Shown here: piece after piece, positions 26,818 through 35,501 of the stretch
How positions within the stretch are numbered: the stretch's first letter is position 1
Layout of the letters: every line of letters begins with the position of its first letter
Assembly: GCF_016744255.1 (NCBI RefSeq)
Contig: NZ_JADGES010000009.1
Coordinates: 1 to 51,138, forward strand
Reading direction: 5' to 3'
From: Maribacter sp.
Lineage (GTDB): Bacteria; Bacteroidota; Bacteroidia; Flavobacteriales; Flavobacteriaceae
DNA length: 51,138 nt
Made by a program: the position numbers and the translations under genes
The notes under the pieces: generated by a model
Databases searched by the model: none
Told to the model about the DNA's origin: nothing
Seen by the model: only the letters and a program-made list of their open reading frames with translations

Positions 26818-27945
26818 ATGGAAATTAAAAAAGAAGTAAGAGTGAAAAATTCTGGACGTAATAATCCTGTAGAATATAAGAACTTTCCAATGGTTCCTAG
26901 AGTTGTCTTTGGTAAAGGTAGTTTTGCTCAATTGAGTAAAATATTAATGCCTAAAAGAAAACATTCCGAAGCTCCATTTATTTTTTTAGTCGATGATGTT
27001 TTTGAAAATCAGGAGTTAGCAGCTAACATACCTTGTATTTTTAATGATAAAATTATTTTTATATCTGCAGAGGAAGAACCTAAGACACACCAAGTAGATG
27101 CTATTGTAGATTTAATTCGTTCCGAGTTTTCAGAGGAACCATCAGGAATAGTTGGTATTGGTGGAGGAACGCTTTTAGATTTATCAAAAGCAGTAGCAAT
27201 TATGTTAACTAATGAAGGAGGTTCCGCAAACTATCAAGGGTGGGATTTGGTCACAAAACCAGCACTATATCATGTAGGAATCCCAACCATTAGTGGAACA
27301 GGGGCAGAAGTGTCTAGAACAACCGTATTATTAGGGCCAGAGAAGAAGTTAGGAATTAATTCAGATTTCACCACTTTTGACCAAGTTTTATTGGATCCAG
27401 ATGTAACTAAAGGAGTGCCAAAAGAACAATGGTTTTATACCGGAATGGATTGTTATATTCATTGTATAGAATCTTTAACGGGAACATATTTAAATGCCTT
27501 TAGCCAGAGTTATGGTGAAAAATCCTTAGATCTTTGTAAAGAGGTTTTTTTAGAGGATTTAAATGAGGAAGAGTCTAGGGATAAATTAATGATGGCCTCT
27601 TGGCACGGAGGAATGAGTATAGCTTATTCTCAAGTAGGAGTAGCACATGCTATGAGCTATGGTTTGTCTTATTTGTTAGGTGTAAAACATGGAATAGGTA
27701 ATTGTTTGGTATTTCAATATTTAGAAGAATTCTATCCAGATGGAGTTGCGTTGTTTTATAAAATGATGGATAAACATAATATTATTTTGCCTACAGGAAT
27801 TTGTAAGGATTTGTCCGATGAACAATACAGTACCATGATAAAAGTAGCTATGGGTATGACTCCTTTATGGGAAAACGCTTTAGGAGAGAATTGGAGAGAT
27901 ACTATTACAGAACAAAAATTGAGGTCTATATATGAAAAAATATAA
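26818..27945 (+). CDS. kdnB: KdnB-like 3-deoxy-manno-octulosonate 8-oxidase
   Basis: Iron-type alcohol dehydrogenase family, 375 residues. In Shewanella KdnB oxidises C8 of Kdo so that KdnA can aminate it to 8-amino-Kdo. Points of close resemblance recalled from that protein: FPMVPRVVFGKGSF, FLVDDVF, GGGTLLDLSKAVAIMLTN (NAD loop), IPTISGTGAEVSRT, EQWFYTGMDCYIHC and the metal-binding HAMSYGLSYLLGVKHGIGN. It follows kdsB and the HAD gene in one unit. The aminotransferase kdnA is not in this window. A different sugar-alcohol dehydrogenase role cannot be excluded. Confidence 0.85.
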   Translation: MEIKKEVRVKNSGRNNPVEYKNFPMVPRVVFGKGSFAQLSKILMPKRKHSEAPFIFLVDDVFENQELAANIPCIFNDKIIFISAEEEPKTHQVDAIVDLIRSEFSEEPSGIVGIGGGTLLDLSKAVAIMLTNEGGSANYQGWDLVTKPALYHVGIPTISGTGAEVSRTTVLLGPEKKLGINSDFTTFDQVLLDPDVTKGVPKEQWFYTGMDCYIHCIESLTGTYLNAFSQSYGEKSLDLCKEVFLEDLNEEESRDKLMMASWHGGMSIAYSQVGVAHAMSYGLSYLLGVKHGIGNCLVFQYLEEFYPDGVALFYKMMDKHNIILPTGICKDLSDEQYSTMIKVAMGMTPLWENALGENWRDTITEQKLRSIYEKI

Positions 27946-27997
27946 TAGCTTTTCTCGATACCATAATGGAGGTTTAACCTCTATTTTATTTATTTAG

Positions 27998-28540
27998 ATG
28001 CATAAAATAGCAAAATTTATTTATTTTAAATTATTAGGATGGAAGACCGTTGGCGATTTTCCTCAGGTAAATAAATGTGTTATTGCAGTAGTGCCGCATA
28101 CCAGTTGGATAGATTTTTTTCTAGGACTACTTATTCGCAAGGTTTGGAATGAAGAGATTAATTATGTTGGAAAAAAAAGTCTGTTTAAGCCTCCTTTTGG
28201 TTGGTTTTTTAAATGGACAGGCGGTGCACCGGTAGATAGAGCCAAAAATAATAATATGGTTAGCTCCACAGCTGAGGTATTTAAAACGCGTGAAAAATTT
28301 AGATTAACATTAGCTCCAGAAGGAACTCGTGAGAAGGTAAGTAAATGGAAAACAGGGTTTTATTATATAGCGATAGAAGCAAAAGTTCCAATTGTTTTAA
28401 TAGCTTTTGATTTTGGAAAAAAACAGGTAAAGGTATCTCAGCCATATACACCTACAGGTGATAAGGAAGAAGATTTTAAATCCTATGAGCTATTTTTTAA
28501 AGGAGTTAAAGGAAAGATAGAGGAGAATAGTTATAGCTAA
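27998..28540 (+). CDS. 1-acyl-glycerol-3-phosphate acyltransferase-like protein
   Basis: PlsC-type acyltransferase, 180 residues, short form. The catalytic HX4D motif is HTSWID near 33-38; the substrate motif is APEGTREK near 109, with GGAPVDRAK near 76. The N-terminal part has a weak amphipathic or hydrophobic segment and no clear signal. It may acylate lysophosphatidate or a lipid-linked substrate. It is 52 bp after kdnB in a group handling LPS sugars; a role in LPS lipid assembly is inference. Confidence 0.88.
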   Translation: MHKIAKFIYFKLLGWKTVGDFPQVNKCVIAVVPHTSWIDFFLGLLIRKVWNEEINYVGKKSLFKPPFGWFFKWTGGAPVDRAKNNNMVSSTAEVFKTREKFRLTLAPEGTREKVSKWKTGFYYIAIEAKVPIVLIAFDFGKKQVKVSQPYTPTGDKEEDFKSYELFFKGVKGKIEENSYS

Positions 28541-28561
28541 AAAAATAGAGTATTAAAAAGA

Positions 28562-28593
28562 AAAAGATTTTAACAATTAAGTTAAAATCTTTT
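28562..28593. terminator. Bidirectional terminator between acyltransferase and yebC
   Basis: 13-bp perfect arms AAAAGATTTTAAC and GTTAAAATCTTTT around a 6-nt AATTAA loop. The stem is AT-rich and serves two convergent genes. Confidence 0.65.
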
Positions 28594-28615
28594 GTATATA
28601 TACACCTAAATTAGG

Positions 28616-29326
28616 TTATTCTTGCATGGTATGATACACATTCTGTACGTCATCATCTTCCTCTATTTTTTCTAGTAGTTTTTCTACGTCAGCAGCTTGT
28701 TCTTCGGTAAGTTGTTTTGTTACTTGCGGAATACGCTCAAAACCAGAAGATAAAATTTCAAGCCCTCTAGATTCTAATTCTTTTTGAATAGAGCCAAAAT
28801 TTTCAAAAGGAGCATAAATTAAAATACCATCTTCATCTACGAAAACCTCTTCTGCACCAAAATCTATTAATTCTAGTTCTAGCTCTTCTGGGTCTAATCC
28901 TTCTGCAGGAATTCTAAAGTTACAAGTATGGTCGAACATAAACTCTACAGAGCCAGAAGTCCCCATGTTACCATTACATTTATTAAAGTAGCTACGTACA
29001 TTAGCAACCGTTCTAGTATTGTTATCTGTGGCAGTTTCTACTAATATGGCAATACCATGTGGAGCATACCCTTCGAACAAAACAACTTTAAAATCTCCAA
29101 GATTTTTGTCGCTTGCTCTTTTAATGGCTCGCTCTACATTATCCTTGGGCATGTTTACAGATTTTGCATTCTGTATAACTGCTCTTAATTTTGCATTTGA
29201 GTCTGGATCTGGACCTCCTTCTTTAACAGCCATTACAATGTCTTTACCAATACGTGTAAAGGCTTTAGACATAGCAGACCATCTTTTCATTTTACGTGCT
29301 TTTCTAAATTCAAAAGCTCTTCCCAT
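28616..29326 (-). CDS. yebC: YebC/PmpR family protein
   Basis: TACO1/YebC family, 236 residues, described as a transcription regulator and more recently as a translation factor for proline stretches. N-terminal GRAFEFRKARKMKRWSAMSKAFTRIGKDIVMA and PDPDSNAKLRAVIQNAKS, central PKDNVERAIKRA and GYAPHGIAILVE, and a C-terminal acidic EDDDVQNVYHTM are diagnostic. It is convergent with the acyltransferase gene; pterin dehydratase lies upstream on the same strand. Confidence 0.95.
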   Translation of the reverse strand: MGRAFEFRKARKMKRWSAMSKAFTRIGKDIVMAVKEGGPDPDSNAKLRAVIQNAKSVNMPKDNVERAIKRASDKNLGDFKVVLFEGYAPHGIAILVETATDNNTRTVANVRSYFNKCNGNMGTSGSVEFMFDHTCNFRIPAEGLDPEELELELIDFGAEEVFVDEDGILIYAPFENFGSIQKELESRGLEILSSGFERIPQVTKQLTEEQAADVEKLLEKIEEDDDVQNVYHTMQE

Positions 29327-29401
29327 GGTATTTTTGTTTAAAAGGTGTATTTACAAATTTAATAAATTTTATTGCTGCTGCAAGGGCTAAAGGGTATAGG
29401 T

Positions 29402-29689
29402 TTACTCACTGGTAATTATTTCTTCTATAGTGTGCGCTAATGTAATATCATTTTCTGTAATGCCATTTGCGTCATGTGTGTTAAGACGAATATTGAGTTT
29501 ATTGTACACATTGCTCCAATCTGGATGGTGATTTTGTTTTTCACATTCAAACGCTATACGGGTCATTACGGAAAAAGCATCTTTAAAATCTTTAAACTCA
29601 AAAGTGGTTTCAATGGCGCCATCTATGTATTCCCATCCATCTAATTGTTTCAGGTTCTCTTGTATTTGGGCGTCTGTTAATTTTTGCAT
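29402..29689 (-). CDS. 4a-hydroxytetrahydrobiopterin dehydratase
   Basis: Pterin-4a-carbinolamine dehydratase (PCD/DCoH) recycling oxidised biopterin cofactor, 95 residues. The family motif is present: FECEKQNHHPDWSNVYNKLNIRLNTHDANGIT (His pair and Asp-Trp, then the dimer strand), with WEYIDGAIETTFEFKDF before it. No aromatic amino acid hydroxylase is in the window. It lies 17 bp downstream of the epimerase gene. Confidence 0.93.
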   Translation of the reverse strand: MQKLTDAQIQENLKQLDGWEYIDGAIETTFEFKDFKDAFSVMTRIAFECEKQNHHPDWSNVYNKLNIRLNTHDANGITENDITLAHTIEEIITSE

Positions 29690-29706
29690 TTTTGTTTTTC
29701 TTAAAG

Positions 29707-30528
29707 TTAGATAATAAAATGGTGGTCTATAATATCTTGATAGGTAAATTGAAGGTTTTTAGGCAGTTTATTTGTTTTAGGTAAAACAGCCATATAACGT
29801 TCATTGTTAGTGGTAAAATTTCTTTTATAAATGGGGTTAAATGTTCCTATTCGGTCAATAACCTCTTTTATAAAATCTTCATGGTGTACTAGGTCTTTAC
29901 ATCCTAAATGAAAAATACCGCTTTTATTTCTGTTGATTAAATAGTGTATTTGTTGGGTTAATTTGTCATCATTGGTAACATTCATAACAAGGTTAGGGAA
30001 AACATCAATAGATTCGTTGTTTAAGATACTATTTTTAATGTCTTTAACTCTAGTAGAAGTATTACCAAAAACCATAGGAACTCTTAGGATAGCCATTTTT
30101 TCTGGAGGCAATCTCAATAGCATATTTTCAATACGTATTTTTAGACGACCATAAATACTTTCGGATAGAGTTTTGTCATTCTCATAAGACGGGTACTTAC
30201 TATACGCGTCAAAAACATTGGCGGATGATATAAAAAGAAGCCTACAGTTATTTTCTTCTAGATATTCAACAATATGCTGGTGTGCTTGTATTTGAGCAGC
30301 AAAATTACCTCTAACCGCAGAAATAATTATTTGGGGTTTTATGTTTTCAAGGATGTTGTAAATATCATCCTCTTCCATATTATATTTTATAAATTGTTGG
30401 TTTTTTTCGGAAGACCTTCTGGCAGAATTATAGGTAGCGTAGGTTTTAAAGTAGGGGCAAAGTTCCTTATAAATAGCGTTGCCTATAAATCCACTTCCAC
30501 CAAGGATTAAAATTTTTTTTACTTTCAA
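29707..30528 (-). CDS. NAD-dependent epimerase/dTDP-4-dehydrorhamnose reductase-like protein
   Basis: Extended short-chain dehydrogenase/RmlD-type protein, 273 residues. The NAD loop is LILGGSGFIGNAIY at about 7-20; FISSANVFDAYSKYPSYEND near 100 holds the Ser of the active site, and SIYGRLKIR holds the YxxxK pair. Substrate cannot be read. The start is TTG at 30528 because no in-frame ATG precedes the Rossmann strand. The gene follows glsA after 3 bp, so it is probably in a gcvT-glsA-epimerase unit, with no obvious pathway link. Confidence 0.85.
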   Translation of the reverse strand: MKVKKILILGGSGFIGNAIYKELCPYFKTYATYNSARRSSEKNQQFIKYNMEEDDIYNILENIKPQIIISAVRGNFAAQIQAHQHIVEYLEENNCRLLFISSANVFDAYSKYPSYENDKTLSESIYGRLKIRIENMLLRLPPEKMAILRVPMVFGNTSTRVKDIKNSILNNESIDVFPNLVMNVTNDDKLTQQIHYLINRNKSGIFHLGCKDLVHHEDFIKEVIDRIGTFNPIYKRNFTTNNERYMAVLPKTNKLPKNLQFTYQDIIDHHFII

Positions 30529-30531
30529 CTT

Positions 30532-31446
30532 TTAAAAAATGGATTGCTTTGTTTTGGTTGTTAATTCCTCTAGAGCAGCCATTCCTAATTTAGAGTTTCC
30601 TTTAGGATTTAAACCAGGAGACCACGTAGCTACGCAATATGTATTTGGTAATAACGCTACGATACCACCACCAACTCCACTTTTGCCAGGGAGGCCAACT
30701 TCAAAAGCAAATTCACCTGCTTCGTCATAAAACCCGCAAGTTAGCATTAGAGCATTTATCCGTTTTACCTGATTTATGTTTAAGTAACTTTTTCCTCTTT
30801 GGCATTTTCCGTGATTCATAAAAATAAAAAATGCATTAGCCAATTGTTTACAGTTCATTTCTAGCGAACATTGATGAAAATAAAAGTCGAGCACCGTATC
30901 TACATCATTATGCAAATTACCGTACGATTTAAGTAGGTTTGCGGCAGCATAATTTCTAAAACCAGTATTTTTTTCGGATAGTGCTACTTTTTCGTTGTAT
31001 TGAATAGTAGTATCATTCGTTAGTTCTTGTATAAAATTTAAAAAATCTTCTTTTGGGTTTTTTAAATGAGAAACCAATATGTCTGCTATAACAATAGCTC
31101 CGGCATTTATAAAAGGATTTCTAGGTATTCCGTTTTCAAATTCTAAAAGCGATAAATGATTAAACGGGTCACCAGAAGGTTCTACATCTATTCTTTTCCA
31201 TAAGTCATCGCCTACTAAACTAAAAGAGAGGGCAAGTGTTAGTACTTTGGAAATACTTTGAATAGAAAAACTATCCAAAGCATCTCCTGTACTATAATTA
31301 TTGTTATTTGCATCTACTAGGTGAATACCAAATTTATCAATGTTATTTACAGCAAGTTCAGGAATATAAGAGGCAACTACACCTTTGTTAGCAACTTTTC
31401 TTGAAGTTTTTGCTATATCATCAATTATGCTTTGGTACGCGATCAT
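30532..31446 (-). CDS. glsA: Glutaminase A
   Basis: Beta-lactamase-fold glutaminase, hydrolysing glutamine to glutamate and ammonia. It has 304 residues. The SxxK catalytic pair is Ser64/Lys67 in SIQSISK; IPRNPFINAGAI near 106-117 and the C-terminal GLPGKSGVGGGIVALLPN near 254 are family signatures. Its ATG overlaps the last base of the gcvT stop codon (TAATG). Confidence 0.96.
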   Translation of the reverse strand: MIAYQSIIDDIAKTSRKVANKGVVASYIPELAVNNIDKFGIHLVDANNNNYSTGDALDSFSIQSISKVLTLALSFSLVGDDLWKRIDVEPSGDPFNHLSLLEFENGIPRNPFINAGAIVIADILVSHLKNPKEDFLNFIQELTNDTTIQYNEKVALSEKNTGFRNYAAANLLKSYGNLHNDVDTVLDFYFHQCSLEMNCKQLANAFFIFMNHGKCQRGKSYLNINQVKRINALMLTCGFYDEAGEFAFEVGLPGKSGVGGGIVALLPNTYCVATWSPGLNPKGNSKLGMAALEELTTKTKQSIF

Positions 31447-32531
31447 TACACTTTATAAAAAGGTAGCTTAACTACAGTTGCGGGAATAGATTTTTTACGA
31501 ACTTGGATGTTTATTTTAGAGCCAACTTCTGATAAAATTTTAGGAACATACCCCAAACCAATACCTTTCCCTAAAGAAGGAGACATGGTACCGGATGTTA
31601 CAATACCAATAATGTTTCCTTGTCCGTCTACTATATCGTAATCGTGTCTAGGGATTCCTCTTTCATCCAATTCAAAAGCAATCAATTTTCTTTCAAGACC
31701 ATGTTTCTTTTCTTCAGCAAGAGCTTCACTATTCACAAATTCTTTGGTGAATTTAGTAATCCAGCTCAAACCTGCTTCGAACGGTGAAGTGGTATCGTTG
31801 ATATCATTGCCGTAAAGGCAGTAACCCATTTCTAATCTTAAAGTATCTCTTGCGGCTAACCCAATAGGTTTAATCCCAAAATCTGCCCCAGCTTTAAAAA
31901 CGGTATCCCATATTTGTTTTACGTCTTCATTTTTGCAGTAAATTTCAAAACCTCCAGAACCAGTATATCCTGTTGCAGATATAATTACATTCTCAACCCC
32001 AGCAAAATCTGCAACTTCAAAATTGTAGAATTTTATTTGTGATAAATCAATACTGGTTATGCTTTGCATAGCTTCGACCGCTTTAGGTCCTTGAATAGCA
32101 AGTAAAGAATAGTCCTCCGAAATATTACGCATTTCTGCATTAAATGCAGTGTTGTATTTAGATATGTGGGTCCAGTCTTTGTCAATGTTAGATGCGTTTA
32201 CAACTAGTAAATATTGCTCTTCTTTTAATTGATATACAATTAAATCGTCTACAATTCCGCCAGTTTCATTAGGCAAACAACTATACTGAGCTTTGCCTAT
32301 TGTAAGTTTAGAGGCATCATTAGAAGTTACTTTCTGGATTAAAGCCAATGCATTTGGTCCAGAAATTAAAAACTCTCCCATATGCGAAACATCAAAAACA
32401 CCAACGTCTTTTCGAACGGTTTCATGTTCTATGTTAATCCCTTCATAAGAAACGGGCATGTTATATCCGGCAAAAGGAACCATTTTTGCTCCAAGAGCTT
32501 CGTGAGTAGTAGTTAAAGCAGTATTTTTCAT
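31446..32531 (-). CDS. gcvT: Glycine cleavage system T protein (aminomethyltransferase)
   Basis: Transfers the methylene group from the H-protein aminomethyl arm to tetrahydrofolate, releasing ammonia. It has 361 residues, typical length. N-terminal [40 protein letters not shown] near 43-53, [14 protein letters not shown] near 190 and [19 protein letters not shown] near 226 are diagnostic. No gcvH or gcvP is in the window and no glycine riboswitch is visible upstream. It starts a unit with glsA. Confidence 0.96.
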   Translation of the reverse strand: MKNTALTTTHEALGAKMVPFAGYNMPVSYEGINIEHETVRKDVGVFDVSHMGEFLISGPNALALIQKVTSNDASKLTIGKAQYSCLPNETGGIVDDLIVYQLKEEQYLLVVNASNIDKDWTHISKYNTAFNAEMRNISEDYSLLAIQGPKAVEAMQSITSIDLSQIKFYNFEVADFAGVENVIISATGYTGSGGFEIYCKNEDVKQIWDTVFKAGADFGIKPIGLAARDTLRLEMGYCLYGNDINDTTSPFEAGLSWITKFTKEFVNSEALAEEKKHGLERKLIAFELDERGIPRHDYDIVDGQGNIIGIVTSGTMSPSLGKGIGLGYVPKILSEVGSKINIQVRKKSIPATVVKLPFYKV

Positions 32532-32552
32532 TATTTAATTATTTTAGTCGTA

Positions 32553-32560
32553 CAAATCTA
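32553..32560 (-). promoter_or_regulatory. Promoter -7 box for gcvT
   Basis: On the minus strand TAGATTTG matches TAnnTTTG, 21 nt upstream of the gcvT ATG. The -33 element is not clear. Confidence 0.45.
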
Positions 32561-33212
32561 TTCAAAATAAATCATATGGAGTTGTTTAAATGCAATGGTT
32601 TTTTAGTGCTTTTAGACAGTTTTTTTAAATTAACCAGTATATTTTTAGAAGTAAAAAATGCTGTATATCTTAAATTAATAAAAAAAAATTATCAGAGTTT
32701 ATTGTGTTTACGCTAAAGGGATTAACCAATTTAGTGTGCCCGTGTTTAATAAATTAATTATTCTATGAGAGTAGGTTTTAATGTTTTCTGATTGCAAGCT
32801 AAATAGTTGCTTGTTCGTGAGCAAATACAGACCATGAAGATGGTATTTGAGACATTAAATGTACTTATATTATGGCTTATTGTGCATGTAAGATGCTTAA
32901 AAGTAGAAAGCGTATGGATGGCTTACTTTGTTTTAGGCAAACACGCGAACCTTTTTAGAGTATTGCTTTTAATGGTTATAGGAAAGATGTTGATGATATT
33001 GTGAGATTGTAATTTAGAGGAGATTATAATCAGAAAAAAGGCAACTTTGGTTGTCTATATAGACGGAGAAATGGTTTTAAGAGAAAATTAAATATGAACT
33101 ATTTAAAAGTTGCATTTAGGATTGTAAAAGAAGGAATATGCCATAGTGTATTCTTTTGGTTAGGTAGTTACTAGTAAAATGAAAGTTGCAATAGCTAAAA
33201 TAACAACCTTGA
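32561..33212. other. Long gene-poor gap between thrC and gcvT
   Basis: No convincing gene in about 650 bp. A 65-codon plus-strand frame at 32807-33004 has no family resemblance. Adjacent frames carry short protein-like stretches broken by stops (for example MLKSRKRMDGLLCFRQTREPF, positions about 32890-32955), so this could be a decayed gene. Small inverted repeats occur near 32804-32850 (TTGCT and AGCAA; ACCAT and ATGGT). Nothing matches a known RNA. Confidence 0.4.
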
Positions 33213-33258
33213 AATACAACAAAGCCTCTTACGTTATGTTAAGAGGCTTTGTTGTATT
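33213..33258. terminator. Terminator hairpin after thrC
   Basis: 18-bp perfect arms (33213-33230 and 33241-33258) with a 10-nt loop, located 18 bp beyond the thrC stop. There is only a weak U-tract on the minus-strand transcript, so efficiency is uncertain. Confidence 0.7.
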
Positions 33259-33276
33259 CCTAATTCTATTCTTTTA

Positions 33277-34572
33277 TTAGCGTTTTAATAAATGTCTTTT
33301 TAGCTCGTCATAGGTAGCTATTTTATGAGATATTTTCTCTTTATCTATTACTTTTAATATTTGAGAAGGGATGTCGATTTTAACATCCATAGTATCTTCC
33401 ACAATATCTAAAAACTTTACAGGATGCGCGGTTTCTAAGAAAATTCCATACGTATCAGGGGTATTTTTTCGATACTTTTTAAGACCTAAATATCCAACGG
33501 CACCATGAGGGTCGGTAATGTATTTAGAGTCTTTATATATTTCGAGCATAGCTTTTTTTGTTTCTTCATCTGTAAAAGAATACGAAGAAAGATTTTTGGC
33601 TAAGTCTGTAAAATTATCTTTAAATAAATGACGAATTCGGATAAAATTACTTGGGTCGCCAACATCCATAGCGTTAGATATAGTTGCTGAGGATGGTTTA
33701 GGGGAGTATTCTTGCGTTCTCATAAATTCAGGTACGGTGTCATTAACATTAGTTGCTGCAACAAATTGTTTTACAGGCATACCTAAGCGTTGTGCCATTA
33801 AACCTGCGCAAATATTACCAAAATTACCACTAGGAACTGAAAATACAATCTCTTTATCTTTAGATTTTGCTTGTTTATAAGCAAATAGAAAGTAAAATAA
33901 CTGCGGTAACCAGCGCGCAACATTGATTGAGTTTGCAGATGTTAACTGCATATTATTTAATAATTCACTGTCTAGAAATGCATTTTTAACCATAGCTTGG
34001 CAATCGTCGAAAGTACCACTTACTTCTAATGCAGTAATGTTTTGGCCTAGCGTTGTAAGTTGTCTTTCTTGTATATCACTAACTTTTCCGCTCGGGTATA
34101 GAATAACCACTTTAACGCCTTTTACTCCTAAAAACCCATTAGCAACGGCACCTCCTGTATCTCCAGATGTAGCGACTAAAACAGTAACTTCATTATCTTC
34201 TCCTTCCGAAAAATAGCCTAAACAATTAGCCATAAAACGGGCGCCAACATCTTTAAAAGCCATAGTAGGACCATGAAATAATTCTAATGTGGCAGTATTT
34301 TCGCTTATTTCAACTATAGGAAAATCAAAATCTAAAACATTAGATAGTATTTCTTTTAATCTATCTTCTGGAATTTCTGAAGAAACAAACTGCTTTATTG
34401 CTTGGAACGCTATCTCTGTGTTAGATAACGATTCTATGTTTTCAAAAAACGAAGCTGGTAAAGGTGTTATACTTTCAGGAAAATACAATCCTTTGTCTGG
34501 GGCAATACCTTTAATTACGGCATCTTTAAAAGATACCTTTGGCGCTTTTTTATTTAGGCTGTAAAAGTTCAT
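33277..34572 (-). CDS. thrC: Threonine synthase
   Basis: PLP enzyme converting O-phosphohomoserine to threonine. It has 431 residues, the longer E. coli-type length. MNFYSLNKKAPKVSFKDAVIKG at the N-terminus, the PLP-lysine motif HGPTMAFKDVGARF near 100-113, ATSGDTGGAVANG near 133, and SGNFGNICAG near 247 are visible. It is last in thrA-thrB-thrC, 3 bp after the thrB stop. Confidence 0.96.
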   Translation of the reverse strand: MNFYSLNKKAPKVSFKDAVIKGIAPDKGLYFPESITPLPASFFENIESLSNTEIAFQAIKQFVSSEIPEDRLKEILSNVLDFDFPIVEISENTATLELFHGPTMAFKDVGARFMANCLGYFSEGEDNEVTVLVATSGDTGGAVANGFLGVKGVKVVILYPSGKVSDIQERQLTTLGQNITALEVSGTFDDCQAMVKNAFLDSELLNNMQLTSANSINVARWLPQLFYFLFAYKQAKSKDKEIVFSVPSGNFGNICAGLMAQRLGMPVKQFVAATNVNDTVPEFMRTQEYSPKPSSATISNAMDVGDPSNFIRIRHLFKDNFTDLAKNLSSYSFTDEETKKAMLEIYKDSKYITDPHGAVGYLGLKKYRKNTPDTYGIFLETAHPVKFLDIVEDTMDVKIDIPSQILKVIDKEKISHKIATYDELKRHLLKR

Positions 34573-34575
34573 TCT

Positions 34576-35499
34576 TTAATCTATTATTTTTATTCCTTGG
34601 GTGTTAATTTTTGATACATGTATATCGAAATCAATGCCAATATTTTTATATACTTCTCTCATAGCTTTTGCAACTTTGTTTGCAGTTTCTTCGCCTTTAC
34701 TAAACGTGAATATAGAAGGTCCAGAACCAGATATTCCACATCCTAGTGCTCCAGCATTTAAAGTTTCTTTTTTTATATTATCGAAACCTGGAATTAAAAT
34801 GGAGCGTATAGGTTCTATGATATGGTCTTCTAGAGATCTACCAATTAAATTATAATCTTCCATAAACAAGCCAGCAACTAATCCACCAACATTTCCCCAT
34901 TGTTTAATGCCATTTTCTAGAGAAATAGTTGTCTTTAGAATTTTTCTAGAATCGGCAGTTTTAACTTCAATTTGTGGGTGAATAACTGTAGCGTATAATT
35001 CTGGCGGACTTTTTATAGGGATGATGTCTAGCGGCGTGTAGCTACGAACCAAAGTAAATGCTCCAAATAGGGCAGGAGCAACATTGTCTGCATGCGCTAC
35101 ACCACTTGCTAAACGCTCTCCTTCCATTGCAAACCTAACTAATTCGGTTTTAGAAAACGGACATCCTAATAAATGGTTCATTGCCCAAACGGCTCCTGTA
35201 GAGCTTGCTGCGCTACTGCCTATGCCGCTACCAGCTTTAATTTTTTTATAAATTTCTATCTCAAAACCACCATTATAATCGGCTTTTTCTAATAATGCTA
35301 CACCTGCTACACCAGCAACATTTTTTTTCGTTTCGAGAGGTAAATTTTGCCCTTCTAGTTTAGTGATTTTAATGCCGGCTTCTTTTGTTTTACGAACTAC
35401 CATTTCGTCGCCAACAGAATCTAAAGCAACTCCGAGTACATCAAAACCACAGGAGATGTTTGCTATTGTAGCCGGACAAAAAACTTTTATTTCTTCCAT
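34576..35499 (-). CDS. thrB: Homoserine kinase
   Basis: GHMP-family kinase phosphorylating homoserine. It has 307 residues. N-terminal VFCPATIANISCGFDVLGVALD, the glycine-rich phosphate loop KAGSGIGSSAASSTGAVWAMN (about 89-109, mentioned as a single loop), AHADNVAPALFGAF near 136 and the C-terminal GCGISGSGPSIF are GHMP motifs 1-3. It follows thrA with a 2-bp gap and precedes thrC by 3 bp. Confidence 0.96.
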   Translation of the reverse strand: MEEIKVFCPATIANISCGFDVLGVALDSVGDEMVVRKTKEAGIKITKLEGQNLPLETKKNVAGVAGVALLEKADYNGGFEIEIYKKIKAGSGIGSSAASSTGAVWAMNHLLGCPFSKTELVRFAMEGERLASGVAHADNVAPALFGAFTLVRSYTPLDIIPIKSPPELYATVIHPQIEVKTADSRKILKTTISLENGIKQWGNVGGLVAGLFMEDYNLIGRSLEDHIIEPIRSILIPGFDNIKKETLNAGALGCGISGSGPSIFTFSKGEETANKVAKAMREVYKNIGIDFDIHVSKINTQGIKIID

Positions 35500-35501
35500 G
35501 C

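Noticed and set aside
32532-32800. Possible glycine riboswitch upstream of gcvT
   Set aside because: The conserved glycine aptamer cores are not visible, and the -7 box 21 nt from the ATG leaves no room for one.
32807-33004. 65-codon plus-strand frame
   Set aside because: Hydrophobic, no family resemblance, no promoter and inside a decayed-looking gap; not called as a gene.
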